A stretch of 64,000 nucleotides of DNA from Gelidibacter gilvus (GTDB lineage Bacteria; Bacteroidota; Bacteroidia; Flavobacteriales; Flavobacteriaceae): NCBI RefSeq assembly GCF_004115975.1, contig NZ_SDDZ01000008.1, forward strand, positions 103,037 through 167,036, given 5' to 3'. Below, in pieces: positions 34,381 through 42,228 of this stretch. A program made the position numbers and the translations under genes. Each line of letters starts with the position of its first letter. Within the stretch, counting starts at the first letter, position 1. The notes under the pieces were generated by a model. That model did no database searches. It was not told where the DNA came from and worked only from the letters and a program-made list of their open reading frames with translations.

Positions 34381-36687
34381 ATGAAAATACTCAAACTATT
34401 AGGTTTTGCGCTCATGACCATCTCTGTTGGTGCTCTCGCTCAAAATGACACCAAACAAGATCGTAAACCCGGTCATGTCAATACCAATAAATTCAGGCAG
34501 TTATACAATGAGTTTTCTACGCCTAATATGTATCGATCGGCTTCTGGTGCACCTGGCGTTGCCTATTATCAGCAGCAAGCAGATTATAAGATAAATATTG
34601 AGTTGGATGATGAGAACGCGAAAATTTCTGGAGATGAGGTCGTTACTTATACCAACAATTCCCCAGATGTGTTGACTTATCTTTGGTTGCAACTCGACCA
34701 AAATGTACGTGCAAAAGATTCAAAATCGCCTTTAATTGAAAGTAGGGGCGTAGCCAAAGCCACAGCAACGTCGCAGTTTGCATCAGATTATCTCACTGAA
34801 AGTTTTGATGGCGGATTCAATATTTTGGAAGTAAAAGATAGCAGCGGAAAACCATTACCATATACGATCAATCAAACCATGATGCGCGTGGAACTCCCGC
34901 AACCTTTAAAATCAGGAGAAAAATTCTCTTTTGGTATCAAGTGGTGGTACAATATCAATGATCACATTAAAGACGGTGCGCGTTCTGGATATGAATACTT
35001 TCCAGAAGATGGCAATAGAGCCTATGTCATTGCACAGTTTCATCCGCGTATGGCGGTTTATAATGATGTTGAAGGTTGGCAACATTCCCAGTTTTGGGGA
35101 CGTGATGAATTTGCTTTGCCGTTTGGGAATTTTGAAGTGAACATTACCGTTCCTGCGGATCACATTTTAGATGCCACCGGAAAATTGATGAACAGAAAGG
35201 AGGTGTTTTCAAAAGAGATGATGCAACGCTATGAAAAGGCTAAGAAATCCTTTGACAAACCTGTTCTTATTGTGACGCAAGCAGAAGCGGAAAAGGCAGA
35301 GAAAAGTTTTTCGAAAGCGAAGAAAACATGGAAATTATACGCTGAAAATGTACGTGATTTTGGTTTTGCAACCTCTCGTAAATTTATTTGGGATATGATG
35401 GCTGTTAAAGTTGGCAACAAAGAGGTTATGGCGGTGTCTTTATATCCAAAAGAAGGCAATCCGCTTTGGGAAGAATGGTCGACCAAAGTTGTGGCAAGCA
35501 CCTTAAAATCGTATTCAAAGATGACCTTTGATTATCCATACCACAAGGCTATTTCTGTACATGCCGATCGGCAAGGAATGGAATATCCAATGATTTGCTG
35601 GAATTATGGACGTCCAGAAAAAGATGGAACGTATAGTGATCGGGTAAAATACGGTATGATGGGTGTGATTGTTCATGAGGTTGGCCATAATTTTTTTCCG
35701 ATGATTGTCAATAGTGATGAACGCCAATGGACCTGGATGGACGAAGGTTTGAATACTTTTTTACAATATGTCGCCGAACAGGATTTTGGTGAAGCCTATC
35801 CAGAAGCTTTATCGCCAAATGATAAAAAATTTCCGTCGCGTCGTGGACCAGCCGAAAACATCATTCCTTATATGGAAGGCAATCAAGATTATATTGCGCC
35901 CATCATGAGTAAAGGATTGAATACCTACCAATTTGGGAATAACGCCTACGGAAAACCTGCAACAGCGCTTAATATTTTAAGAGAAACCGTTATGAGTCGT
36001 GAACTGTTTGATTATGCCTTTAAGGAATACGCACGTCGTTGGATGTTTAAGCACCCTACACCTGAAGATTTTTTCAGAACTATGGAAGATGCTTCAGCTT
36101 TTGATTTGGATTGGTTTTGGAGAGGGTGGTTTTATACGACGGATTGGGTGGATATCGGAATTAAAGAGGTTACAAAGTTTTATGTATCTGCAGAGCCTAA
36201 CCAATATATGAAGGATGTTGCTGCACGAAGAGGTTTGGATATTAATAATCTTTCACCAATGGTATTTATGGTTGAAGACGGTACTGATGAACTTACAGAA
36301 ACGATTAGAAATGGCATTCAAGCGGAGGATATTCCAACATTGAAAGAATATCTGATGGATAATTTCACGGAAACTGAACGTGAAAATATGATCACGCCAA
36401 AATATTTTTATAATGTTACTTTTGAAAAGCCGGGAGGATTGGTCATGCCTATTATTGTGCAATATAATTATGTGGATGGAACCTCTGAAACAGTAACCTA
36501 TCCTGCAGAAATCTGGAGATTAAATGACCGTCAAGTCAACAAGGCAATTCCTTCTCAAAAGGAGATCAGCTCTATCGTTGTGGACCCAAATAAAGAAACA
36601 GCAGACATTGATACTTCAAACAATTCTTGGCCTAAAAAGATGGAACAAAGCCAATTTGATGCTTTTAAGAATAAAGTTCAAGACTAA
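34381..36687 (+). CDS. M1 family metallopeptidase
   Basis: Zinc aminopeptidase family member of 768 residues with a signal peptide (MKILKLLGFALMTISVGALAQ), so it is exported. The zinc site HEVGH lies at about residues 432-436, with the third ligand Glu in WTWMDEGLNTF about 20 residues on. The N-terminal domain resembles the leukotriene-A4-hydrolase-like beta saddle. About 200 residues follow the helical domain (VMFMVEDGTDEL onward); these are found in the Bacteroidota type. The gene is preceded by the DUF6702-like gene and followed by a terminator. The natural substrate is unknown. Confidence 0.9.
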   Translation: MKILKLLGFALMTISVGALAQNDTKQDRKPGHVNTNKFRQLYNEFSTPNMYRSASGAPGVAYYQQQADYKINIELDDENAKISGDEVVTYTNNSPDVLTYLWLQLDQNVRAKDSKSPLIESRGVAKATATSQFASDYLTESFDGGFNILEVKDSSGKPLPYTINQTMMRVELPQPLKSGEKFSFGIKWWYNINDHIKDGARSGYEYFPEDGNRAYVIAQFHPRMAVYNDVEGWQHSQFWGRDEFALPFGNFEVNITVPADHILDATGKLMNRKEVFSKEMMQRYEKAKKSFDKPVLIVTQAEAEKAEKSFSKAKKTWKLYAENVRDFGFATSRKFIWDMMAVKVGNKEVMAVSLYPKEGNPLWEEWSTKVVASTLKSYSKMTFDYPYHKAISVHADRQGMEYPMICWNYGRPEKDGTYSDRVKYGMMGVIVHEVGHNFFPMIVNSDERQWTWMDEGLNTFLQYVAEQDFGEAYPEALSPNDKKFPSRRGPAENIIPYMEGNQDYIAPIMSKGLNTYQFGNNAYGKPATALNILRETVMSRELFDYAFKEYARRWMFKHPTPEDFFRTMEDASAFDLDWFWRGWFYTTDWVDIGIKEVTKFYVSAEPNQYMKDVAARRGLDINNLSPMVFMVEDGTDELTETIRNGIQAEDIPTLKEYLMDNFTETERENMITPKYFYNVTFEKPGGLVMPIIVQYNYVDGTSETVTYPAEIWRLNDRQVNKAIPSQKEISSIVVDPNKETADIDTSNNSWPKKMEQSQFDAFKNKVQD

Positions 36688-36706
36688 CATAAAGAACTTT
36701 AACAAG

Positions 36707-36735
36707 AGCCGATTAATTTAACAGTCGGCTTTTTT
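36707..36735 (+). terminator. Rho-independent terminator after the M1 peptidase gene
   Basis: Stem agccga / tcggct with a 12-base loop, followed by a T-run, about 20 bases past the stop codon. Confidence 0.7.
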
Positions 36736-36756
36736 ATTGGATTCAAAACATCTCAC

Positions 36757-36764
36757 TATATTTG
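36757..36764 (+). promoter_or_regulatory. -7 promoter element abutting the tatA start
   Basis: TATATTTG, an exact TAnnTTTG match, followed by CA. The GTG start of tatA lies only four bases further on, so the message would have almost no leader. Confidence 0.5.
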
Positions 36765-36768
36765 CAAT

Positions 36769-37059
36769 GTGATACTACATTCTACATTCTTATTCATTGG
36801 CACCACAGAGGTCATGTTTATACTATTTATAGTTGTGATGGTTTTTGGTGCAGATAAAATACCTGACATTGCACGCGGGATGGGCAAAGGCATGCGCACC
36901 CTTAGAGACGCCACCAATGATCTCAAATCTGAGATTACCAAAACTGCAGAAAAGAATGGTATCAATACTACGGAGCACACCAAGGCTTTTACTGATGAAG
37001 TTCAAAAGGTGAAAGATGAGTTGGAAGAGACCATTGGTTCGGTGAAACGCAAATTATAA
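36769..37059 (+). CDS. tatA: Sec-independent protein translocase subunit TatA/TatB
   Basis: Single-helix component of the twin-arginine translocase. The 96 residues comprise a short periplasmic start, the helix VMFILFIVVMVFGADKIPDIARG (shown here in parts) with the usual F-G-x-x-x-(I/L)-P hinge, an amphipathic helix (GMGKGMRTLRDATNDLKSEI) and a charged tail. The start is GTG at 36769, because the first ATG in frame (36814) would remove part of the expected N-terminal residues. TatA and TatB cannot be told apart here; Bacteroidota typically have a TatA/E-like protein and TatC, and no tatC is in the window. Confidence 0.9.
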   Translation: MILHSTFLFIGTTEVMFILFIVVMVFGADKIPDIARGMGKGMRTLRDATNDLKSEITKTAEKNGINTTEHTKAFTDEVQKVKDELEETIGSVKRKL

Positions 37060-37111
37060 AACAATCAACCGCTTGTCTTTGTTTCCGATAAAGATCTTTT
37101 TTATCGATATC

Positions 37112-38218
37112 TTATTCGTCCTTATCTAAATAATGAAGGACAATGTCTAAAGTTTCCAGACTTTCAGCATGTTCCAATAGGGTTCTGTTGACCTCATAAA
37201 TGAGTTTTGAATCTTCTGGAAAAGCAAATCCATAACCTTGCTTAAAATATTCAGCTTTGGCAATAAAAAGGTCCTCATCCTTATGGTTTTTCATATAATA
37301 TAATAGTTGCGGACGGTCATAGACCACAGCATCCACCTCTTTGTTTTTCAATTTTGACATGGCTTCCATGAGGTTATCAACGCCGGTGATTTTCGCTTTA
37401 TATTCTTTCAGGAACGTCTCAGAAGGCGATGCAGCAATAGTTGCAACCTTTCGTCCAGACAACTGTTCAATATTGGCGTATGTAGAGGTTCCGAGCGATG
37501 ATAAAGTAAGTGTGCTAGCAATACCAGCCACCATTGACGTTGCGAAAATAATGGAAATGATCATCCAACTTCCCGCAATAATCCGTCCCCATAACGTAAT
37601 GGGCGCTTTATCTCCATATCCGGTCGTACTCATCGTTACAATGGCGAGCCACATACCTGTTCCAATACCATCTGCAATTTTTGAGGGAAACTGTTCTGGT
37701 GATTTTTTTCGCTCTGCCAACCACAATAAGGCGCCAACAATTGCTAAAATAATCAGGAAGATCCCAACGGCAAATAATAATTTAATGCTAAAAAGAGGCT
37801 TGACTTTTTGCCAAAGCGTGAGTTCGTCTACGCGAGAGACAATTGCCAAACTTGAATTATAGAAAGGTTGCGAAAAACGCATATATTCAAGACGTTGCGA
37901 AGTGATGCTGATAGGACCAACCACAACATCCAATTCACCTTTGTTTAATGCGTATAAGGCATCTTCCACGTTATCAGAAGTTTTATAGGTATAATCCCAA
38001 GACTTCTTTTTAGCCATGTCTTCCCATATTTCTATGGCAATGCCTTTGGTTGATGAATTTTTTGAAAACACGAACGGTTCATTGCCAGCAACTCCTACAA
38101 CTAGTTTTTCGGCGTTGGAAGGCTCCTCTTTTGCTTCTTGGGCATGAAGTGCGGCGATAGAAAATAAGTAAGTAAAACAAAAAAGGAAGCATGATGTCGC
38201 AATGGCTTTTAATCTCAT
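37112..38218 (-). CDS. Glutamate-receptor-like (GluR0 type) ligand-gated potassium channel
   Basis: 368 residues: signal peptide (to about residue 26), a periplasmic solute-binding domain split in two (residues about 37-130 and 250-365), and between them an ion-pore module. The pore has TM1 (LLFAVGIFLIILAIVGALLW), the K+ selectivity filter TMSTTGYGD (195-203) and TM2 (IIAGSWMIISIIFATSMVAG). This is the architecture of prokaryotic iGluR relatives such as GluR0. The ligand-binding arginine is probably Arg109 in SITSQRLEY, which normally holds the amino acid carboxylate. The ligand and the ion are inferred. Confidence 0.9.
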   Translation of the reverse strand: MRLKAIATSCFLFCFTYLFSIAALHAQEAKEEPSNAEKLVVGVAGNEPFVFSKNSSTKGIAIEIWEDMAKKKSWDYTYKTSDNVEDALYALNKGELDVVVGPISITSQRLEYMRFSQPFYNSSLAIVSRVDELTLWQKVKPLFSIKLLFAVGIFLIILAIVGALLWLAERKKSPEQFPSKIADGIGTGMWLAIVTMSTTGYGDKAPITLWGRIIAGSWMIISIIFATSMVAGIASTLTLSSLGTSTYANIEQLSGRKVATIAASPSETFLKEYKAKITGVDNLMEAMSKLKNKEVDAVVYDRPQLLYYMKNHKDEDLFIAKAEYFKQGYGFAFPEDSKLIYEVNRTLLEHAESLETLDIVLHYLDKDE

Positions 38219-38322
38219 AAAATGTATTTTGGAAGCTTTATCTCTAGCGATATAATACTACAAATTTTATTTTCTCACAAGTTTTATTCACCTGATTTAG
38301 TAAAGATTTGTGGTAAATGTTT

Positions 38323-38964
38323 TTATTTTTTTCTGCTTATCGTCAGACCATCACGAATGGGAAGTAGCAGGGTTTCAACACGATCATCAGCTTTAAGTAG
38401 GTTGTTATAGGCAACAATAGCTTCCGTTGAAATATCATCTTTTTTTAAAGGCTCGAGCACTTTTCCACTCCAGAGGACATTATCGGAAAGAATGATGCCT
38501 CCAGGGTTAAGCTTGTCAATAATGAGATGAAAGTAATTGCTGTAGTTTTCTTTATCCGCATCTATAAAGACGATATCAAAATTCGTTTTTAGTTGCGGAA
38601 CGATGTCTAAAGCATTCCCTAGATGCTGATGGATTTGATTTCCGAAATTGGATGCATCAAAATATCTGCGCTGAAAATCCACCAATTCTTCATTAATGTC
38701 AATGGTATGAAGTTCGCCATTTTTTTGAAGGCCTTCTGCCAAACATAAAGCAGAATAGCCCGTGTAGGTGCCAATTTCCAATATTTTTTTGGGATTCATT
38801 AATTTCGAGATCATACTTAAGACGCGGCCTTGGTAGTGACCGCTGAGCATTCGCGGTTGTAATATTTTTTGATGCGTTTCTCTAGAAAGTTGTTGTAATA
38901 ATTCTGGTTCGTTTTCAGAATGGCTTTCAATATAATTCTCTAATTGATCTGATATAAAATGCAT
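38323..38964 (-). CDS. O-methyltransferase, class I SAM-dependent (methyltransferase family 3)
   Basis: 213 residues from the ATG at 38964 (MHFISDQLENYIESHSENEP), the family start in flavobacteria; 15 additional upstream codons look like noise. The catechol-OMT-like fold is visible: KILEIGTYTGYSALCLAEGL, ELHTIDINEELVDFQRRYFD, VFIDADKENYSNYFHLIIDKLNPGGIILSDNVLW in parts, and DGLTISRKK at the end. The metal ligand Asp lies in FIDADKENY. The acceptor is unknown; relatives methylate small catechols or caffeoyl-type compounds. Confidence 0.92.
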   Translation of the reverse strand: MHFISDQLENYIESHSENEPELLQQLSRETHQKILQPRMLSGHYQGRVLSMISKLMNPKKILEIGTYTGYSALCLAEGLQKNGELHTIDINEELVDFQRRYFDASNFGNQIHQHLGNALDIVPQLKTNFDIVFIDADKENYSNYFHLIIDKLNPGGIILSDNVLWSGKVLEPLKKDDISTEAIVAYNNLLKADDRVETLLLPIRDGLTISRKK

Positions 38965-39190
38965 AATTTTCTCTTTAATCGATTTTATGGTCGACTTTTT
39001 AATTGTCAAGTGGATGTTTTCAAATTAAGCTTTTTGGCTCACCTAAATATTAGGATAAAATAGGAGTAGGTTAGTCTTTTTTGAAACGAAACTGCCCGTT
39101 CATTTGGCCGGGATGGACGAGTATTTACAAATCCATCGAAATGCTTTAGTTTCAAAACGACCCAAAGCAACAACCAATAGCCGATTGCAA

Positions 39191-40276
39191 TTAGCTCAAT
39201 ATTCTATTGATAAGTTTTTGTTTGGCAGCCTCATCATCACCACACAGCCACCTAATCACATTATCTTCCCAAATGGCATCGCGTTCTTCTTCGGTAATAA
39301 TTTCACGTTTTACTGCCAAATCTAAAATTTTTCCAGGGTAGGATGATTGTTGTGCACTTTCCATTTCTCCCAAAGGATAAGGATCATCCAAGCCCATAAG
39401 AACTTGTTTTGAACCTTGGTTTTTGATTAATAATTGCAAACCTCCGGTATCGTGCACCAAAGTGTCAAAGAAAATGTTTTTATGACCAACCGCTCTTCTA
39501 GGATGAGTTTTTCCTTCGAATAGATCTGGTCTGCCATCAAAACCCTGAATACGTCGTCCTAAGTTGATTTGTGCCAGTTGTCCACCATGGGCAAAACAGG
39601 TGCGCATATTTGGATATTTCTCTTGATAGCCATTTAAAGTCAAAAAATGATAGGCATCAGCACATTGCGCCAACATCCATATCAAGTGGAAACGCCATGA
39701 CGTATTTTCTAATTTGATGAATTTTTCACCATCATAGGGATGGATTTCAACTGCCAAATTGTATTTGTTTGCCATTTCAAAAATGGGCTCATTTTCTTCA
39801 TCAAAAATACACCGCCACGTCCCAATGGTGTCCATATAATGGGTTGGCAAGCACAATAATTGCATGCCCAATTCTTCTACACAACGCTCAATTTCCCAGC
39901 AAGCTCCTCTAACAAATCCTGGGTGGACTACAAATCCGCAAGTAAATTTACTCGGATTTTCCCTTTGGATTTTTGCGTTAAAATCATTTTGAAAACGTAA
40001 GGCCTGCTTCATTTCTTCTACACGCAAGCCATTGCCGTACAATTGAGAAAGATTTAAAACAACCGCATGGTCAATTTTAAAACGTTCCATCCACAGTAAT
40101 TTATCGTCCAAAAAGAAACTCGAATCCGTTACTGGACGGCTCCAATCTTTTTGAAGCATGAATTTCCGATCCTTATCAACCCAAAAGATTTCTTTGTCCT
40201 TCATGAATTGCGGAATTTCCTCTGGGTAAGGAAGAAGATGCGAGTGACCGTTGATACGAAGTTTGCGTTTTGTCAT
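39191..40276 (-). CDS. Amidohydrolase, 2-amino-3-carboxymuconate-6-semialdehyde decarboxylase
   Basis: Decarboxylates 2-amino-3-carboxymuconate semialdehyde (ACMS) to 2-aminomuconate semialdehyde, the step after the dioxygenase encoded just upstream. 361 residues with metal-site motifs of the ACMSD family: NGHSHLLP (two His), VEIHPYDGEKF (His), CFAHGGQLA and GLDDPYPLGE with the Asp ligand. Motif KIDHAVVLNLSQLYGNGL and MDTIGTWRCIF fit bacterial ACMSD. Last gene of the kynurenine operon on the minus strand, 130 bases after the dioxygenase gene. Confidence 0.9.
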   Translation of the reverse strand: MTKRKLRINGHSHLLPYPEEIPQFMKDKEIFWVDKDRKFMLQKDWSRPVTDSSFFLDDKLLWMERFKIDHAVVLNLSQLYGNGLRVEEMKQALRFQNDFNAKIQRENPSKFTCGFVVHPGFVRGACWEIERCVEELGMQLLCLPTHYMDTIGTWRCIFDEENEPIFEMANKYNLAVEIHPYDGEKFIKLENTSWRFHLIWMLAQCADAYHFLTLNGYQEKYPNMRTCFAHGGQLAQINLGRRIQGFDGRPDLFEGKTHPRRAVGHKNIFFDTLVHDTGGLQLLIKNQGSKQVLMGLDDPYPLGEMESAQQSSYPGKILDLAVKREIITEEERDAIWEDNVIRWLCGDDEAAKQKLINRILS

Positions 40277-40406
40277 GTTTATCTCCCAACAAAATGGGAG
40301 GAGTTTTTTACTTATTTATAATTTAAAATCTTCTGTTTTCATCCCACTTATTTGAGATGATAGCACCTTCCCTCAAACCCCGATAATATTGGGAGGGAAA
40401 TTGTAT

Positions 40407-40937
40407 TTAATCGATTTTTACCTTTTTAGGCGGCTCCATCAATTCTCCACAATTAGGGCATTTTCGTTTGTCTTGGTCGTTGTAATATTTATCAAAAATC
40501 TTTGGCATATCTGTTTCAATATTTTCAACCGTAAAATCCTCCTCATAAAGTTTGGTAGTACAATTTTCGCAAAACCAAAGCAGGGCATCACGCATCCCTT
40601 CTGGACGTTTGTATTCGATTACCAAACCTACGGTATTTGCACCCCTTTGTGGGGAATGCGGCACTTTTGGAGGCAGTAAATAAATATCACCTTCTTTGAT
40701 ATGCACGTCTTTTGGGGTGCCATTATCGATGATTTTTAAGACGATATCACCTTCAACCTGATAGAAAAATTCAGGAGTTTCGTTGTAGTGGTAATCTTTC
40801 CGAGTGTTGGGACCGCCAACCACCATCACGATGAAATCGCCGTCTTTCCAAACCACTTTATTTCCTACAGGAGGTTTTAATAAATGACGATTTTCTTCAA
40901 TCCATTCCTTGAAATTTATGGGAGATACTAAGTTCAT
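40407..40937 (-). CDS. 3-hydroxyanthranilate 3,4-dioxygenase
   Basis: Opens the ring of 3-hydroxyanthranilate with O2 to ACMS, using Fe2+. The 176 residues form a cupin with the iron site YHYNETPEFFYQVEGD (His, Glu) and PHSPQRG (His), plus the C-terminal rubredoxin-like site of bacterial enzymes, CENC and CPNCGELM. Also visible are NRHLLKPPVGNKVVW at the start and GGPNTRKDYHY. The gene lies between the SDR gene and the ACMS decarboxylase; 130 and 330 bases of repeat-filled DNA separate it from them. Confidence 0.95.
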   Translation of the reverse strand: MNLVSPINFKEWIEENRHLLKPPVGNKVVWKDGDFIVMVVGGPNTRKDYHYNETPEFFYQVEGDIVLKIIDNGTPKDVHIKEGDIYLLPPKVPHSPQRGANTVGLVIEYKRPEGMRDALLWFCENCTTKLYEEDFTVENIETDMPKIFDKYYNDQDKRKCPNCGELMEPPKKVKID

Positions 40938-41267
40938 CTTTTTTTAGTTTTTTGGGCGTTCCCTTTCAGGTCAGGCTCTCGGCAGTCGCTCTCTTCGAGG
41001 AGCTCCAACAATGCCTCCATCCTTAACGCGAGATTGTGCTTTTAAAATTAAGTATAAAACCACAGAACAAAAAGCGTTTAGTCTTTAGTCTTTGTTCTTG
41101 GGGCAAATTCTTTCATTTATATAGATTTGACGCATTCACAAGACAAAAAAGTTATTTCATTTACGAAGACCTCACAGGTTTTCAAAACCTGTGAGGTCTA
41201 ATTTCCAAAAACCTTAAAATATAGCTCTGCGCAACAGTTCCCTCCCTTCGGGAGGGTTAGGGTGGGA
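40938..41267. other. Repeat-rich gap between the dioxygenase and SDR genes
   Basis: 330 bases with no gene. From about 40950 to 41032 lies a G+C-richer element (gggcgttccctttcaggtca, cttaacgcgag) of a kind I recognise as common in Bacteroidota genomes. A perfect 33-base palindrome is at 41167-41199 and a hairpin at 41240-41256 (ccctcc / ggaggg). Confidence 0.6.
41167..41199. repeat. Perfect palindrome of the AACCTxxxAGGTTTT family
   Basis: Arm agacctcacaggtttt, one-base centre, fully matching second arm. The arm centre itself is nearly palindromic (acctcacaggt), so alternative foldings are possible. Confidence 0.85.
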
Positions 41268-42050
41268 TTACAAAGATTTTGTTCGTCCACCATCGACAGG
41301 CAGATTGATCCCATTGATGTAACTGGCACATTCACTTGCCAGAAAAGTTACGGCGTAAGCAAGTTCTTCAGGTTTTGCAAAACGTTTTGCAGGAACAGAA
41401 CTTTTCATCGCATTTGCAGATTCTTCTTCGCTATGCCCCGTTTTAACCGATTTATCTTTAATAATTTCCGCCAATCGGTCTGTTGCTGTTGCTCCCGGAA
41501 GCACGTTGTTGACCGTAATTCCAAATTGACCCAATTCATTTGCCAATGTTTTACTCCAATTGCCTACCGCACCACGAATGGTATTGCTCACGCCAAGTCC
41601 ATCCAAAGGTTGCTTTACAGATGTGGAAATAATATTGATGATGCGTCCATAACCTTCATCCTTCATAAATGGAACGACAGTTTGCGCCAAAACATGGTTG
41701 CACTTTAAATGCTGCGTGAAAGCCTTATCAAACTCGTCAAGTTTCGCGGAAAAAACTGGGCCAGCTGCCGGTCCGCCTGTATTGTTTACCAAAATATGGA
41801 AGCCATGATTTTTTTTGATAAACTCAAAAACTTTGTGTTGCAATTCTTCAGGATTCGAAAAATCGGCTACAATATAACTGTGGGTATTTGAATTAGGTAA
41901 TTCAGCAATGACCTGTTTCAGTTTCTCTTCATTTCGCGCTACCAAAGTGACGGTAGCACCTTCTGAAGCCAATGATATGGCTGTTGCTTTTCCTATTCCT
42001 GCTGTACTTCCGCAAACTATTGCGTATTTGTTGTTTAGTTTTAAATCCAT
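41268..42050 (-). CDS. SDR family oxidoreductase with altered active site, kynurenine operon
   Basis: 260 residues with the SDR nucleotide fold: cofactor loop CGSTAGIGKA (13-22), VARNEEKLKQ, ILVNNTGGP (86-94), and NVLPGATATDRL. The usual catalytic Y-x-x-x-K is missing; the aligned stretch is GVSNTIRGAVG (153-163), with Ser155 for Tyr and Arg159 for Lys. Such S-N-x-x-R members form a known branch of SDR proteins. The position in this operon suggests a role in 2-aminomuconate metabolism, for instance reduction of 2-aminomuconate; this is inference. The stop lies directly after a hairpin. Confidence 0.88.
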   Translation of the reverse strand: MDLKLNNKYAIVCGSTAGIGKATAISLASEGATVTLVARNEEKLKQVIAELPNSNTHSYIVADFSNPEELQHKVFEFIKKNHGFHILVNNTGGPAAGPVFSAKLDEFDKAFTQHLKCNHVLAQTVVPFMKDEGYGRIINIISTSVKQPLDGLGVSNTIRGAVGNWSKTLANELGQFGITVNNVLPGATATDRLAEIIKDKSVKTGHSEEESANAMKSSVPAKRFAKPEELAYAVTFLASECASYINGINLPVDGGRTKSL

Positions 42051-42053
42051 ATT

Positions 42054-42074
42054 ATTCCCTGCGAAGGCAGGGAT
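42054..42074. repeat. TTCCCTGC/GCAGGGA palindrome just upstream of the SDR gene
   Basis: Arms tccctgc and gcaggga, gaag loop; three bases upstream of the SDR start codon (42050). Confidence 0.8.
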
Positions 42075-42202
42075 CTTTTTAAGGTTAATATATTTTGGTT
42101 TCTATTTTACTAATATCAAAATCCTTTATAAACGCAATCTGTTTTGCAATGAAGAAAAGTAAGATAGTTATCTGAGTTATAAACTTTCTTTTTCATCACG
42201 AG

Positions 42203-42222
42203 ATTCCTGCCTACGCAGGAAT
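42203..42222. repeat. ATTCCTGC/GCAGGAAT palindrome after the semialdehyde dehydrogenase gene
   Basis: Perfect 8-base arms attcctgc and gcaggaat, 4-base loop, six bases past the end of the leftward dehydrogenase gene. Confidence 0.8.
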
Positions 42223-42228
42223 TGGGGA

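Noticed and set aside
37086..37106. Hairpin cgataaa / tttatcg between tatA and the channel gene as a terminator
   Set aside because: The stem is short and AT-rich, with no T-run beyond it on either strand.
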